Source of the DNA: Lentzea guizhouensis
GTDB taxonomy: Bacteria > Actinomycetota > Actinomycetes > Mycobacteriales > Pseudonocardiaceae
Length of the DNA stretch: 64,000 nt
Reading direction: 5' to 3'
NCBI RefSeq assembly: GCF_001701025.1
Contig: NZ_CP016793.1
Span: 1,302,001 to 1,366,000, forward strand
Shown: in pieces, positions 46,844 through 55,630 of the stretch
Layout of the letters: every line of letters starts with the position of its first letter
Position numbering within the stretch: the first letter of the stretch is position 1
The notes under the pieces: model-generated
Told to the model about the DNA's origin: nothing
The model's input: only the letters and a program-made list of their open reading frames with translations
Database searches by the model: none
Translations under genes and position numbers: made by a program

Positions 46844-47617
46844 ATGGATCTCGGACTGGCGGGACGCACCGCTGTCGTTTGTTCGTCGACCGGCGGAATC
46901 GGGGAGGCGATCGCCCGCGCGCTCGCCGCGGAGGGTGCCGACACGGTCGTGTGCGGCCGCCGGGGTGACCGCGCTCAGGAGATCGCCGCGTCGTTGCCCA
47001 GCGCTCTCGGGGTGGAGGCCGACCTCCTCGCGGAGGACGGTCCCGCCGCGCTCGTCGCCGCGACGGTCGACCGGTTCGGGCCACCGGACGTGCTGGTGCT
47101 CAACGGCCCAGGCCCGCGCCAGGGGCCCGCGCACGACCTGGACGTGGCCGACGCCGACGGCGCACTGGAAGCGTTGCTGCGGCCCCACCTCCGGCTCGTC
47201 GCGCTGTGCCTGCCCGCGATGCGGGAACGCGGCTGGGGCCGGATCCTCGCGGTCGGCTCCAGCGGGGTCGCGGCACCACTGCCGAACATGGCGCTGTCGA
47301 ACATCGGCCGGGCCGCCCTCGCCGGATACCTCAAGACCCTCGCCGGTGAGGTGGCCGCGGCCGGCATCACGGTGAACATGGTGCTGCCGGGCCGGATCGA
47401 GACCGAACGCCTGGCCGCCGTCGACACCGCGAACGCCGAACGGACCGGCCGCACGGTGGCCGAGGTCCGGCAGTCGTCGACCGCCACGATCCCGGCCGGC
47501 CGCTACGGGCGCCCGGAGGAGTTCGCCGCCGTGGCCGCGTTCCTGTGCGGTGCGCCCGCCTCGTACATCACCGGCACGGCGGTGCGCTGCGACGGCGGTC
47601 TCGTCCGGCACCTGTAG
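46844..47617 (+). CDS. SDR-fold oxidoreductase lacking the Tyr-x3-Lys motif
   Basis: A 257-residue SDR. The cofactor loop is STGGIGEAIARALAAEG, NNAG is replaced by LNGPGP, and the catalytic segment reads MALSNIGRAALAGYLKT where Tyr-x3-Lys is expected. A subgroup with LSNxxR is common in bacteria but poorly characterised. GG at the C-terminus (DGGLV) is normal. ATG 46844 follows GGGGGA. It diverges from the NRPS-like operon and precedes, convergently, the LmbU-type gene. Confidence 0.85.
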   Translation: MDLGLAGRTAVVCSSTGGIGEAIARALAAEGADTVVCGRRGDRAQEIAASLPSALGVEADLLAEDGPAALVAATVDRFGPPDVLVLNGPGPRQGPAHDLDVADADGALEALLRPHLRLVALCLPAMRERGWGRILAVGSSGVAAPLPNMALSNIGRAALAGYLKTLAGEVAAAGITVNMVLPGRIETERLAAVDTANAERTGRTVAEVRQSSTATIPAGRYGRPEEFAAVAAFLCGAPASYITGTAVRCDGGLVRHL

Positions 47618-47623
47618 CAGCCT

Positions 47624-48247
47624 TCAGGAGACGACGCGCAGAGCCTGGCCGGTCCGCAACGTGCGTTCGGCCGCGCGGTCGAGGTTCGTCACGAGCCACT
47701 GCTCGAAGTCCTGCCCGACCACGTCGGCCGCCTGCCGCCAGGTCCCGACGCGGTCCTGCGGGACGCTGATGCGCGAGTCAGCCGAAACCTCGTTCCCGGA
47801 GTCTTTTTCGCCGCGAATGGCGGACCGCAGCTGACGAGTCGTCCACGAATTCGTTTCCGCCTGCATCAGCAGGTATTCCTGAACATCCGGCGGCAACGAG
47901 GCGACTTCTGCGTGGTGTTGAAATGTCAACGCCGCGCGCCGCCTCGTCAAATCGAACCGCCCGGCCACCCAAGCGTAGTTGCGCAATGTCTGATAGCTCA
48001 GACCGACCGCCCGCACGGCGTGCTGGTAGCGATCGGAGTAGTGCTCCTTGCCGAACACGAGCCAATCACCGAGCGACCACGCGGAGGAATCCACGAGCTC
48101 GGCCAGCCTGCGCCCGGCACGTTCCCAGTCGTCGAAGCTCAACGCCGTGGGGATGCGCAGCCCGACCCTCGTCATCATCACCTGGTCACCACTGCGACCT
48201 GCACGGTTGACTGCTGCCCTGCGCCCTCGGACGTCTCCTGAGCTCAT
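47624..48247 (-). CDS. LmbU-family cluster-situated transcriptional regulator
   Basis: A 207-residue protein. The core VGLRIPTALSFDDWERAGRR, SSAWSLGDWLVFG, YQTLRNYAWVAGRFDLTRRR and TFQHHAEVASLP is characteristic of LmbU/NovE/HmtD-type regulators of lincomycin, novobiocin and hormaomycin clusters. It probably binds DNA through the central helical region. ATG 48247 is preceded by GAGGAGGGGG. Its presence six bases from the SDR gene stop marks the edge of a specialised-metabolite locus and suggests it activates it. Confidence 0.88.
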   Translation of the reverse strand: MSSGDVRGRRAAVNRAGRSGDQVMMTRVGLRIPTALSFDDWERAGRRLAELVDSSAWSLGDWLVFGKEHYSDRYQHAVRAVGLSYQTLRNYAWVAGRFDLTRRRAALTFQHHAEVASLPPDVQEYLLMQAETNSWTTRQLRSAIRGEKDSGNEVSADSRISVPQDRVGTWRQAADVVGQDFEQWLVTNLDRAAERTLRTGQALRVVS

Positions 48248-48741
48248 GACGTGCCCCCTCCTCGTCACTTCCGCCGACCTCGCCGCCGGCGCGCGCCGAC
48301 CACCGCCGTGGTCACGAACACCATTAAGCCGAGCTGGACCATCAGCCATTCAACCCGGAAATACGACTTCACAACGCCGGAGTGGTCTCCTCAGCCAGAT
48401 CGGCGAAAACAACTCGCCGATGACCGCTCCTTCGTCGCTCACCAAGCTCGAACCCGAGCGTAGAGGCTGGGTGGAACACTGACAAGGAAGCTCACATGTT
48501 GGTTGGAGACTGAATCACGCACCGAGTGCCCGCATTCTTCCGGCGCTAAACAATGCGAGCAACTTGCACCGAAAGAGACCCAAAAGGCTCCACTGTAGAC
48601 GTCCTTTCACGAGCCTTTTCGGCCAGTCGTGCCGACCCAAACCGTCTCTTGTGGAGCGATGGCCCAGCTGTTAACTGGCAACGCGCGCAACCGACGGCAG
48701 GCCGTGGCCGGGACACCGCGGTCTGCACCACGGTGAAAGCC
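48248..48741. other. Intergenic region between LmbU-type gene and M6 peptidase gene
   Basis: Nearly 500 bases, AT-richer than the average, with no open frame of convincing codon use on either strand. The frame of the peptidase gene extends back to 48553 but with poor coding bias and no signal peptide, so it is treated as leader sequence. No terminator or clear operator was identified. Confidence 0.5.
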
Positions 48742-50841
48742 ATGGACCGCACTCCTGTTCGTCGCCGAAACCGGCGTACGTCATTGCTGGTCACCGCGAT
48801 GCTGTCGGTCGGCGCACTCGTCGCCGGCACCTCCGGCGTGAACGCCGCCCCTCCCGACGCACCCCACTGGCAGTTCGACCACTGGCCTCAGCAGCAGCCG
48901 TGGCAGCAGTCGCGTGACGCCGCGAGAGTGGCGGCGCAGGCCGGTCTTCCCGGCCCGATCGACCCGCAGAACTGGGTCAACCCCGACCACATGACGTGGG
49001 AGAGGGACTACAAGAAGATCCCCGGCACCAACTGGGCCGATCCTGCGAAGCAGGGTTCGGTGCGCACGTTCAAGGGCGCGCTGGTGCTGCTCGACTACCC
49101 CAACCAGCCGTTCGTGGTGACGCAGCCCGCGCACTCCACGGTGTTCGGCAACCCGAGCACCGAGGCCAGCGGTGTGCCGCGCGAGCAGGTCGCGCAGTTC
49201 TACCAGGACTTCCTCAACTCACCGAACGGCCTCAACCGCGGCCACACCGTGCACGAGTACTGGATGGAGACCTCGGGCGGGCGCTACGGCGTCGACCTGA
49301 AGGCGTTCGGCCCGTACACGATGCCGGGCAAGGACCACGAGTACGCCATGGAGTTCCAGGGCGGCACCGGTTGCCCGGCCGGTGACACGTGCAACCGCAA
49401 CATCCGCACCGACGGCCGTGCCGCGTGGGTGGCCGACGTCGGCGCCGAGGTGCCCGCGGGCTACGACTTCATCTACTACCTGTCGGCCGGTCAGGACGAG
49501 TCCGGCACGTGGCAGGAGTTCGGGATGATGAAGTTCCGGACCAAGGAGGACGTCACCGACGACTTCGGCCCGCCGGACCCCGCGCTGCCGAACTGGTCAC
49601 GGACCCGGTACGTCGACTGGACGTCGTGGGCGGCGGGCTCGTCGATCTGGCCCAACGCGGGCGGCGGCTCGTCGACCCAGGCCGAGAGCTCCGGCCAGGG
49701 CGTCTACGCGCACGAGCTGAGCCACATCCTCGGCATCGGCGACAACTACAACAACCCGTACGGCAACCCGCCGCGACGTGACTACTCCGGCCCGTGGGAC
49801 ATGCTGTCGCGCGGCTCGTTCAACGGTCCCGGCGGCCCGCACTCGCGCTGGACCATCCCGGCCACCGGCGGCGCGTCGCTCGGCGCACAGCAGACCCTGC
49901 GCAACAAGATCAAGCTCGGCATCGTCGACGAGAAGAACGTCCTGCGGTTGTCGCGGGAGGCGCTGGCCGGCTCCGGCACGGTCATCGCGAAGATCACCGC
50001 CAGGTCCGTGCAGCCCGGCGCGAACGGGCTCACCGGCGTCAACATCGCGATGAACGCCGACCGGTCGCCGTCGTGCGACGTCACCACGAACCCGTTCTGC
50101 GACGGCGGTGGCTACAACAACTACACGCTGGAAGTCGTCGACCGCATGGGCGCCGACTCGTTCACCCCGGACTCCGGCGTGATGCTCGCCAAGACCAAGA
50201 ACGCCGACGCGGCGCCGTTCACCTGGGTGGTCGACGCCAACCCGCAGGACATCGGCATGACCGACTACGTCCTGCCCGACGGCACCAAGGTCCCGATCAC
50301 GGTCGGCGACTACCGGCAGCTGTCGGACGCGTTGTTCCACGCGGGCACCAACTCCGGCAGCGAGTTCGAGTACGTCGACGAGGCCAACCGGCTGCACTTC
50401 TACGTCCTCGACGTGAAGCGCGACTCGACCGGCGTGCTGTCCTACACCGTCGCCGTCCGCTCGCTGGACGGTGCCGGCCCGCAGCAACGGGGTGTGCGCC
50501 TGACGCCCACCGCCGCCGGCACGGGCTCGGACAGCTTGGCCACGTGCCGGTTCCCGCTGACCAACACCGGTCGCGCGGCCACCGCCGGCGGTCACCCCGA
50601 GGACGTCACCCAGTACCTCGGCGGTGACGTCTACCGCCTGTCCGCCAAGGTCGCGGGCAACGGCTGGACCGTCTCGCTGCCGAACGCGCTCACGACCGCG
50701 AAGTTCGGCGGCCGGGTGGACGTTCCGGTGCACGCCAAGCGGAACGGCGGTTCTCTCATGGCCAAGGTGACGCTCACGGCGACGTCCGAGAGCAACCCGG
50801 CGAAGACCGCGACCGCCACCTGCACGGTCGCCGGCCGCTAG
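48742..50841 (+). CDS. Secreted M6-type (immune inhibitor A-like) metallopeptidase
   Basis: A 699-residue exported protein. A signal peptide (RRNRRTSLLVTAMLSVGALVAG, cleaved after NAA) is followed by a propeptide-like region, a catalytic domain with the zinc motif HELSHILGIGDNY near residue 324 and a downstream GPWDMLSRGSF met-turn-like stretch. The C-terminal ~100 residues form a beta-rich domain (LTNTGRAATAGGHPED). It degrades extracellular proteins. ATG 48742 gives the best signal peptide; GTG 48733 adds three residues. Confidence 0.88.
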   Translation: MDRTPVRRRNRRTSLLVTAMLSVGALVAGTSGVNAAPPDAPHWQFDHWPQQQPWQQSRDAARVAAQAGLPGPIDPQNWVNPDHMTWERDYKKIPGTNWADPAKQGSVRTFKGALVLLDYPNQPFVVTQPAHSTVFGNPSTEASGVPREQVAQFYQDFLNSPNGLNRGHTVHEYWMETSGGRYGVDLKAFGPYTMPGKDHEYAMEFQGGTGCPAGDTCNRNIRTDGRAAWVADVGAEVPAGYDFIYYLSAGQDESGTWQEFGMMKFRTKEDVTDDFGPPDPALPNWSRTRYVDWTSWAAGSSIWPNAGGGSSTQAESSGQGVYAHELSHILGIGDNYNNPYGNPPRRDYSGPWDMLSRGSFNGPGGPHSRWTIPATGGASLGAQQTLRNKIKLGIVDEKNVLRLSREALAGSGTVIAKITARSVQPGANGLTGVNIAMNADRSPSCDVTTNPFCDGGGYNNYTLEVVDRMGADSFTPDSGVMLAKTKNADAAPFTWVVDANPQDIGMTDYVLPDGTKVPITVGDYRQLSDALFHAGTNSGSEFEYVDEANRLHFYVLDVKRDSTGVLSYTVAVRSLDGAGPQQRGVRLTPTAAGTGSDSLATCRFPLTNTGRAATAGGHPEDVTQYLGGDVYRLSAKVAGNGWTVSLPNALTTAKFGGRVDVPVHAKRNGGSLMAKVTLTATSESNPAKTATATCTVAGR

Positions 50842-50902
50842 TCCCGCTTGCCCCCGTCCGTCACCGACGTATTCTCTTGTCGGTGACGGACGGGAGGCAG
50901 CG

Positions 50903-51727
50903 ATGACGGTGACCGAGGTGCTGGCCAGGCTGGCCGCGCTCGAAGACCCCAAGGCACGCGCCGTGAACGAGAAGCACGGCGACGACCACGGCGTGAACCT
51001 GGGCAAGCTCCGCGCGCTGGCCAAGGAGCTCAAGACCCAGCAGGACCAAGGGCCTGTGTCGAGGTCCATGTTCGCGACAGCCGGGCCTGAGGCGGCCCCT
51101 GGGGGCACGGCTGGGCAGCCCACGTACAACACCGGTACGCGGGCTGCCCAGCCGCACCGCCAGGAACCACCTCAGGCGCGACTCTCATCGAACGGGACCT
51201 CGACACAGGCCCTTGCCGTGCAACTGTGGGCGACCGGCGACACGGCCGCACGGCTGGTGGCGTTGCTGATCTGCCGCCCCAAGGCGTTCACCCGCGACGA
51301 GCTCGACACGATGCTGCGCGAGGCGCACAAGCCCAAGGTGCACGACTGGCTCGTGAACTACGTCGTGAAGAAGAGCGCCCACGCCGAGGACCTGCGCGTG
51401 ACGTGGTTCGCCGACCCGGACCCCGTGGTGGCGAGCGCCGGGTGGGCGTTGACGGTCGACCGGGTGGCGAAGAAGCCGGAGGGCCTCGACCTCGACGGGC
51501 TGCTGGACGTCGTCGAGGAGGAGATGCGCGACGCCCCGCCACGACTGCAGTGGGCGATGAACCACTGCCTGGCGCAGATCGGGATCGAGCACCCGGAGCT
51601 GCGGGAGCGGGCGGTCGACATCGGCGAGCGGCTGGAAGTGCTCAAGAACTACCCGACGCCGCCGAACTGCACCTCGCCGTTCGCGCCGGTCTGGATCACC
51701 GAGGTGGTGCGCCGCCAGAACGCCTGA
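50903..51727 (+). CDS. AlkD-like DNA alkylation repair protein carrying an in-frame palindromic insertion
   Basis: A 274-residue frame. Residues 1-48 (NEKHGDDHGVNLGKLRALAKELKTQ) and ~104 onward (LAVQLWATGDTAARLVALLI, KVHDWLVNYVVKKS, WFADPDPVVASAGWAL, WAMNHCLAQIGIEHPE) are a HEAT-like alkylation repair fold that removes alkylated bases. Between them ~55 Gly/Pro/Gln-rich residues are encoded by a 169-bp palindrome (51047-51215). Removing it would join the two halves at the expected place. The insertion keeps the frame open, so a protein with an added loop may still be made; its activity is uncertain. Confidence 0.82.
   Translation: MTVTEVLARLAALEDPKARAVNEKHGDDHGVNLGKLRALAKELKTQQDQGPVSRSMFATAGPEAAPGGTAGQPTYNTGTRAAQPHRQEPPQARLSSNGTSTQALAVQLWATGDTAARLVALLICRPKAFTRDELDTMLREAHKPKVHDWLVNYVVKKSAHAEDLRVTWFADPDPVVASAGWALTVDRVAKKPEGLDLDGLLDVVEEEMRDAPPRLQWAMNHCLAQIGIEHPELRERAVDIGERLEVLKNYPTPPNCTSPFAPVWITEVVRRQNA
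51047..51215. mobile_element. MITE-like 169-bp palindromic element inside the AlkD-like gene
   Basis: The ends are exact 21-bp inverted repeats (CAAGGGCCTGTGTC... at 51047-51067 and its complement at 51195-51215). The interior is also nearly self-complementary through to the centre (CGTAC-aacaccg-GTACG, 51123-51139), for example GGCTGGGCAGCCC against GGGCTGCCCAGCC. Because of this, both strands encode a similar peptide (QGPVSRS near the start, TSTQAL near the end). No transposase is encoded and no clear target duplication was found. It looks like a non-autonomous element or a REP-like hairpin. Confidence 0.8.
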
Positions 51728-51733
51728 CAACGC

Positions 51734-51768
51734 GCAAGGGGAGCGCTCGTGGCGAGCACTCCCCTTGC
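51734..51768. terminator. Bidirectional stem-loop between AlkD-like and I36-like genes
   Basis: GCAAGGGGAGCGCTCG pairs with CGAGCACTCCCCTTGC across a 3-base loop (51734-51768), with one mismatch. It lies between two convergent stops and should terminate in both directions. Confidence 0.75.
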
Positions 51769-51821
51769 ACAGCACCGGATCAGGCTGACGTCCCCCTGCC
51801 GGCCGTCAGCGGTCCGGCAGC

Positions 51822-52709
51822 TCAGTCACCGTGCGGGTTCTGCACGGAGACGTGGACGTGGTCGTAGTGGCCACCGGTGACACCGCTGCCCGCGGTGTAG
51901 TTGCGCCAGCCCTCGGACGAACGCGCGACGCTCCAGATCTTGCCCTGCCAGATCACGTAGCGGACGTCGAGCTTCGCGGCGTGCTTCTGCAGCCAGCGGG
52001 CGAGCTTCCAGCCCTGCTCCTTCTGCGCGGCGCTCGGGTAGGAGCCGATCGCGTTGGAGATGGTGCAGTCGAGCGCGTTGCCGGTGTTGTGGTTGCTCGT
52101 CGACGACTCGTAGCTGCGGTAGTCACCGACCCAGCAGTCCTTCTCGCCGGTCAGCGAGCGGATCTGGTCGTCGATGAACTGCGTGCGCTTCGTGGCCTGC
52201 GGAGCCCGTGCGGTGGCCGACGGGTGCGGGTTGGTCGCCGGGGTGCCGTAGGAACCGCCGGGGGGCGGGGTGGTGCCGCCGCCGTCGCCGAACTTGTGGG
52301 CGGCGTTCTCGTTCTTCAGGTCCGAGTTCAGGTTGACCTTGCCGCCGGCGGCGATCGTCTGCCGCGGGCCGGCGTAGCCGCTGTTGAAGTAGACCGTGAC
52401 CGGGCCGCTGGTGCGGTTCCAGACGGAGGCGGCCTCGTTCTTCACGCACAGGCCCTTGCCGTTGCCCGCGCCCTTGAAGTCGTAGCAGCTCGGCTGCTCG
52501 TCGCCGTAGTCGGGGACCGACGAGGTGAAGTCGGACACCGAACCGGCGTGGTCGCTGTTGTAGTAGAGGCAGAACTCGCCTGCCTCGCAGGAGCCGTTGC
52601 GGGCGGTCGCCGCGTTGGCCGTGGCCGCGCCCATGGACACGCCGACCAGCGCGCCCATCATCGCCACGAAGGTGATTCTCTTGAGCGCCGAGAGCGCTGA
52701 CTTCCTCAT
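51822..52709 (-). CDS. Secreted protein: I36-type N-terminal domain plus ARB-07466-like C-terminal domain
   Basis: A 295-residue exported protein. Signal peptide MRKSALSALKRITFVAMM to ATANA; then a peptidase-inhibitor-I36-like domain (CEAGEFCLYYNSDHAGSVSDF, VWNRTSGPVTVYFNSGYAG) and a Gly/Pro linker. The C-terminal domain (SNHNTGNALDC, QKEQGWKLARWLQKH, GGHYDHVHVS) resembles the His-rich domain of secreted cell-wall-associated actinobacterial proteins. It may inhibit proteases or act on the envelope. ATG 52709 is chosen over GTG 52739 for the signal peptide. Confidence 0.82.
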   Translation of the reverse strand: MRKSALSALKRITFVAMMGALVGVSMGAATANAATARNGSCEAGEFCLYYNSDHAGSVSDFTSSVPDYGDEQPSCYDFKGAGNGKGLCVKNEAASVWNRTSGPVTVYFNSGYAGPRQTIAAGGKVNLNSDLKNENAAHKFGDGGGTTPPPGGSYGTPATNPHPSATARAPQATKRTQFIDDQIRSLTGEKDCWVGDYRSYESSTSNHNTGNALDCTISNAIGSYPSAAQKEQGWKLARWLQKHAAKLDVRYVIWQGKIWSVARSSEGWRNYTAGSGVTGGHYDHVHVSVQNPHGD

Positions 52710-52741
52710 GGCCTGAAGACTCCCCAGCGGCGCTGACACTT

Positions 52742-52773
52742 CACTGACACCGCGTGCAAGCGTCGTGTCAGTG
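52742..52773. promoter_or_regulatory. Inverted repeat upstream of the I36-like gene
   Basis: CACTGACAC (52742-52750) and GTGTCAGTG (52765-52773) are exact reverse complements 14 bases apart, 30-65 bases upstream of the secreted-protein start. It could be an operator or an mRNA leader hairpin. Confidence 0.45.
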
Positions 52774-52833
52774 GGTCACCGTGCGGGATCTACCAGGAAA
52801 AACGGGTGGCGCCGGTGCGCGATGATGGTGTCG

Positions 52834-55630
52834 ATGTCGATCCAGTTGGCGTTCGGGGTGACGGCCGGACCCGGGCTGTCCTGTCAGTCCGTGTCGGGCG
52901 GTACCGCCGTGCCCGGCGCACCGGTCGCGCTCGGTCCGGCCGACGCGGCGCCCGACGTGGTGCGGGAGGCGGTCGAACGGCTCGCTCTCCTGGTGCGGCA
53001 GGGCACGGTGACGGCCGCGGGGGCGGGTGTCGACCTCGGTGGCGGCTTCACCTCGGCCCGGCTGGCCGGCGCCACGGTGACCGGCGGGACGCGGTGCTGG
53101 CCGCGTTGCCGGTGCTCGGGGACGGCGTGCACCGGCTGGGCGACCGGACCGCCGGACTGGTGGCGCTGTTCGGCCTGCCGCGACCAAACGGGTCGGTGCG
53201 GCCGCACCGGGCCGTGGCGGAGCAGCGCTGGGCCGCGCTCCGGCTGGCGTCGGCGGCGTCGGACCTGCTCGGGCCGGAACAGCTGGAGCAGGTGCTCGAT
53301 CTCCGCGCCCCGGCGGGCGTCGACCCGTTCCCGCACGGCGCGGCGTCCACTGTGGCCGATCATCTCGCGCGAGTGCTGGGCGGTTACCGGAAGCCGCGCA
53401 GGCTCGCGTTGGTCATCAGTCTGTGGGACCACGTGTGCGCGCTGCAGGAGGAACGACAGCGGGTGGTCCGCCTGGACAGGTCGCAAGTCCGCGCGGACCG
53501 GGTCGACAGGCTCCGCGAACGTCACCGCGCCCACTACGACGACGCGATCGTGCAGCGGCTGACCTGGGAGAACGGTGACCGTCCGCTGACGCTCGCCACC
53601 GCCGCCCGCTGGCAGCCGCCGTACTGGTGGACCTCGCAGGAGCTCCGTCGGCTGCTGCACGACGCCATCGCCGCGACCGCGTTGCTGCGGTTTGCCAGGA
53701 CCCTGTCCGACGAAGGCCTCGCGGTGGCCGCTGAACGGCACCGCGCCGAGCTGGTGTCGGCCGACGCCTGCCTGTCCGAGGAGGCGCGGTCGGCGGCCTC
53801 ACGCCGTCCTGAGGGCGGGTACAGCCATCCGGCGAGGCCGGGCGTCCACGTCCACCGGCTGGTGCGCGCACTGGACCGGGCCGGCACGGCGAAGGCCGAG
53901 GCGAGGATCACGGAGATGGCCGCCATGGCCCGCAACTACGGCACGGTCGTGTTCGACGCCGTGGACGCGGCGCTGGGCAACCTGGACGAGCCGCTGCGCG
54001 ACCAGGACACCCGCCGGCCGTGGCGCTCGCCGCACCTGACCAGGTGGCGCGCGGAGGTCGGCCACCTCCGCGGGCCGGCCGGCTGGGAACAGCCGCCGTT
54101 GGCCGACGCGCACCCCGACGGCCCGAAACTGCCGCTGGCACAACGGATCGGCGACGAGGACCCGGCGACCGCCGAGGCACCGCACGACCTGCTCTGGTTC
54201 GCCGACCTCGCCGACGCGCTGGCGCCCTTCTACGGCAACAGGTCCGCCGTCGTGCGGCACGAGCGTCCCCTGCCGCTGCTGGCCTACCTTTCGCCGCAAC
54301 CGGAGGAGCTCGAACGCCGACGCGCCGGCTCGGTGCCGCTCGCCGCCGCCGGGGTCGCGCAGCTGGTCATGTTCGGCGCGCAGCCGCCGCCGAGGTGCGG
54401 CGGCTGGGCCGAGCTGGTCGCAGGTGTCACGGCGGCCGCCTCGGTCGCCGAGGCCAGCACCGGCGGCTTCCCGATCCCGGCCGAACTGTCCTCTGTGGAG
54501 GGAAGTCTCGTCGCGGGGCTGACCGTGGAGCTCGGCCGCGAACCGCGCCGGCTCGCGGAGTGGTCCGGCTACATGGGCAACTGCATCGGCGAGTCCTGGT
54601 ACAGCGACCAGGCGCGCAAGGGCCAGTGCGTGCTGATGGCGTTGCGCGACCCCGCCGACGGCCGCGTCGTCGCCAACCTCGACATCCGCCGCCACACCGG
54701 CGGCTGGCACGTGTACGAGCTGCGCGCGCGGTTCAACGACGACGTGGCGGACGACCTGGAGCAGCAGGTGAAGCAGTGGGTCGAGCGCCTGCCCGTGCCC
54801 GCGCCGCCCGCTCCCGAACCGCTGCTGCCCGTGCCGCCGGTGCGGGTGCGGGCGGGTCGGCCCGGCGGTCGGCCGGGCCGGTTGCCGAGCGAGCTGCTCC
54901 GCGCTGACCACCGCCGTGGAACGGGAGCTGGCCGCCGGCCGTGTCCGCCCGCCGGACCTACGCCGCGCTGGCCGCGGTCTCGGCCGCCCGGGGCACCCCG
55001 CCGACTTCGAACCGGACGCGGCGGTGGTCGCGTTGAAGCGGGTGGACGACCACACCGGCCTCGTCCGCTCGGCGTTCGCAGACGGGCTCGGCGCGACGAC
55101 CCTGTGGCGGGCCACCGGGATCCGGCCGCTCACCGCCGGTGCGGCGCCTCGACCCGGCGCTGCGCGAGCACGACCGGCTGCACACCCTCACTGACGGCTC
55201 ACCGCTGCCGCGCACGTTGCGGGCGTTGGTGCGGCGACCGGAGATCGCCCCCGCGCACGCCATGGACGTCGTGGCGCGGTCGGTCCGCGCCGCCATGGGT
55301 GCCCTGGTGGCCGACGGCGCGCTGGCCCGTGCAGTCGCCCGCCGTCCGTCCACCGAACTGGTGTGCGCGCTGGCGATCGTCGCCACCATGCAGTCCACAA
55401 AGGACGCCATTTCGGTAGCCGAGCCCAAGAAGACGACCGTTCCCGGCTTTCCCGCCAGCGACCTGAGCGACCCGGAGGGCCCGTGGCAGCAGGCGATGGC
55501 CGCGGCCGTCGACCTCGGCGCGCCCGCGGAGGAGTTCTGGCCGCGAATCGCCGAGCACGGGCTGCTCGTCCCGGCCGCGTTGCTGGGCAAGGGCGGCTGG
55601 CCCGTGCTGTGGAGCCGGCTACACCGCTGA
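52834..55630 (+). pseudogene. PcfJ-like large protein gene broken by several frameshifts
   Basis: Three reading frames join into one ~930-residue protein. The first (MSIQLAFGVTAG to LAGATVTGG) ends near 53090; the second runs from DAVLAALPVLGDGVHRLGD to about 54900 and includes GNCIGESWYSDQARKGQCVLMALRD, a PcfJ-like signature; the third region (VERELAAGRV, FEPDAAVVALKRVDDH, then RRLDPALREHDRL to the stop at 55630) needs at least two more shifts near 54950 and 55140. All segments have strong coding bias. Either a recently inactivated gene or an error-prone stretch. The end overlaps the convergent histidine kinase gene. Confidence 0.7.
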
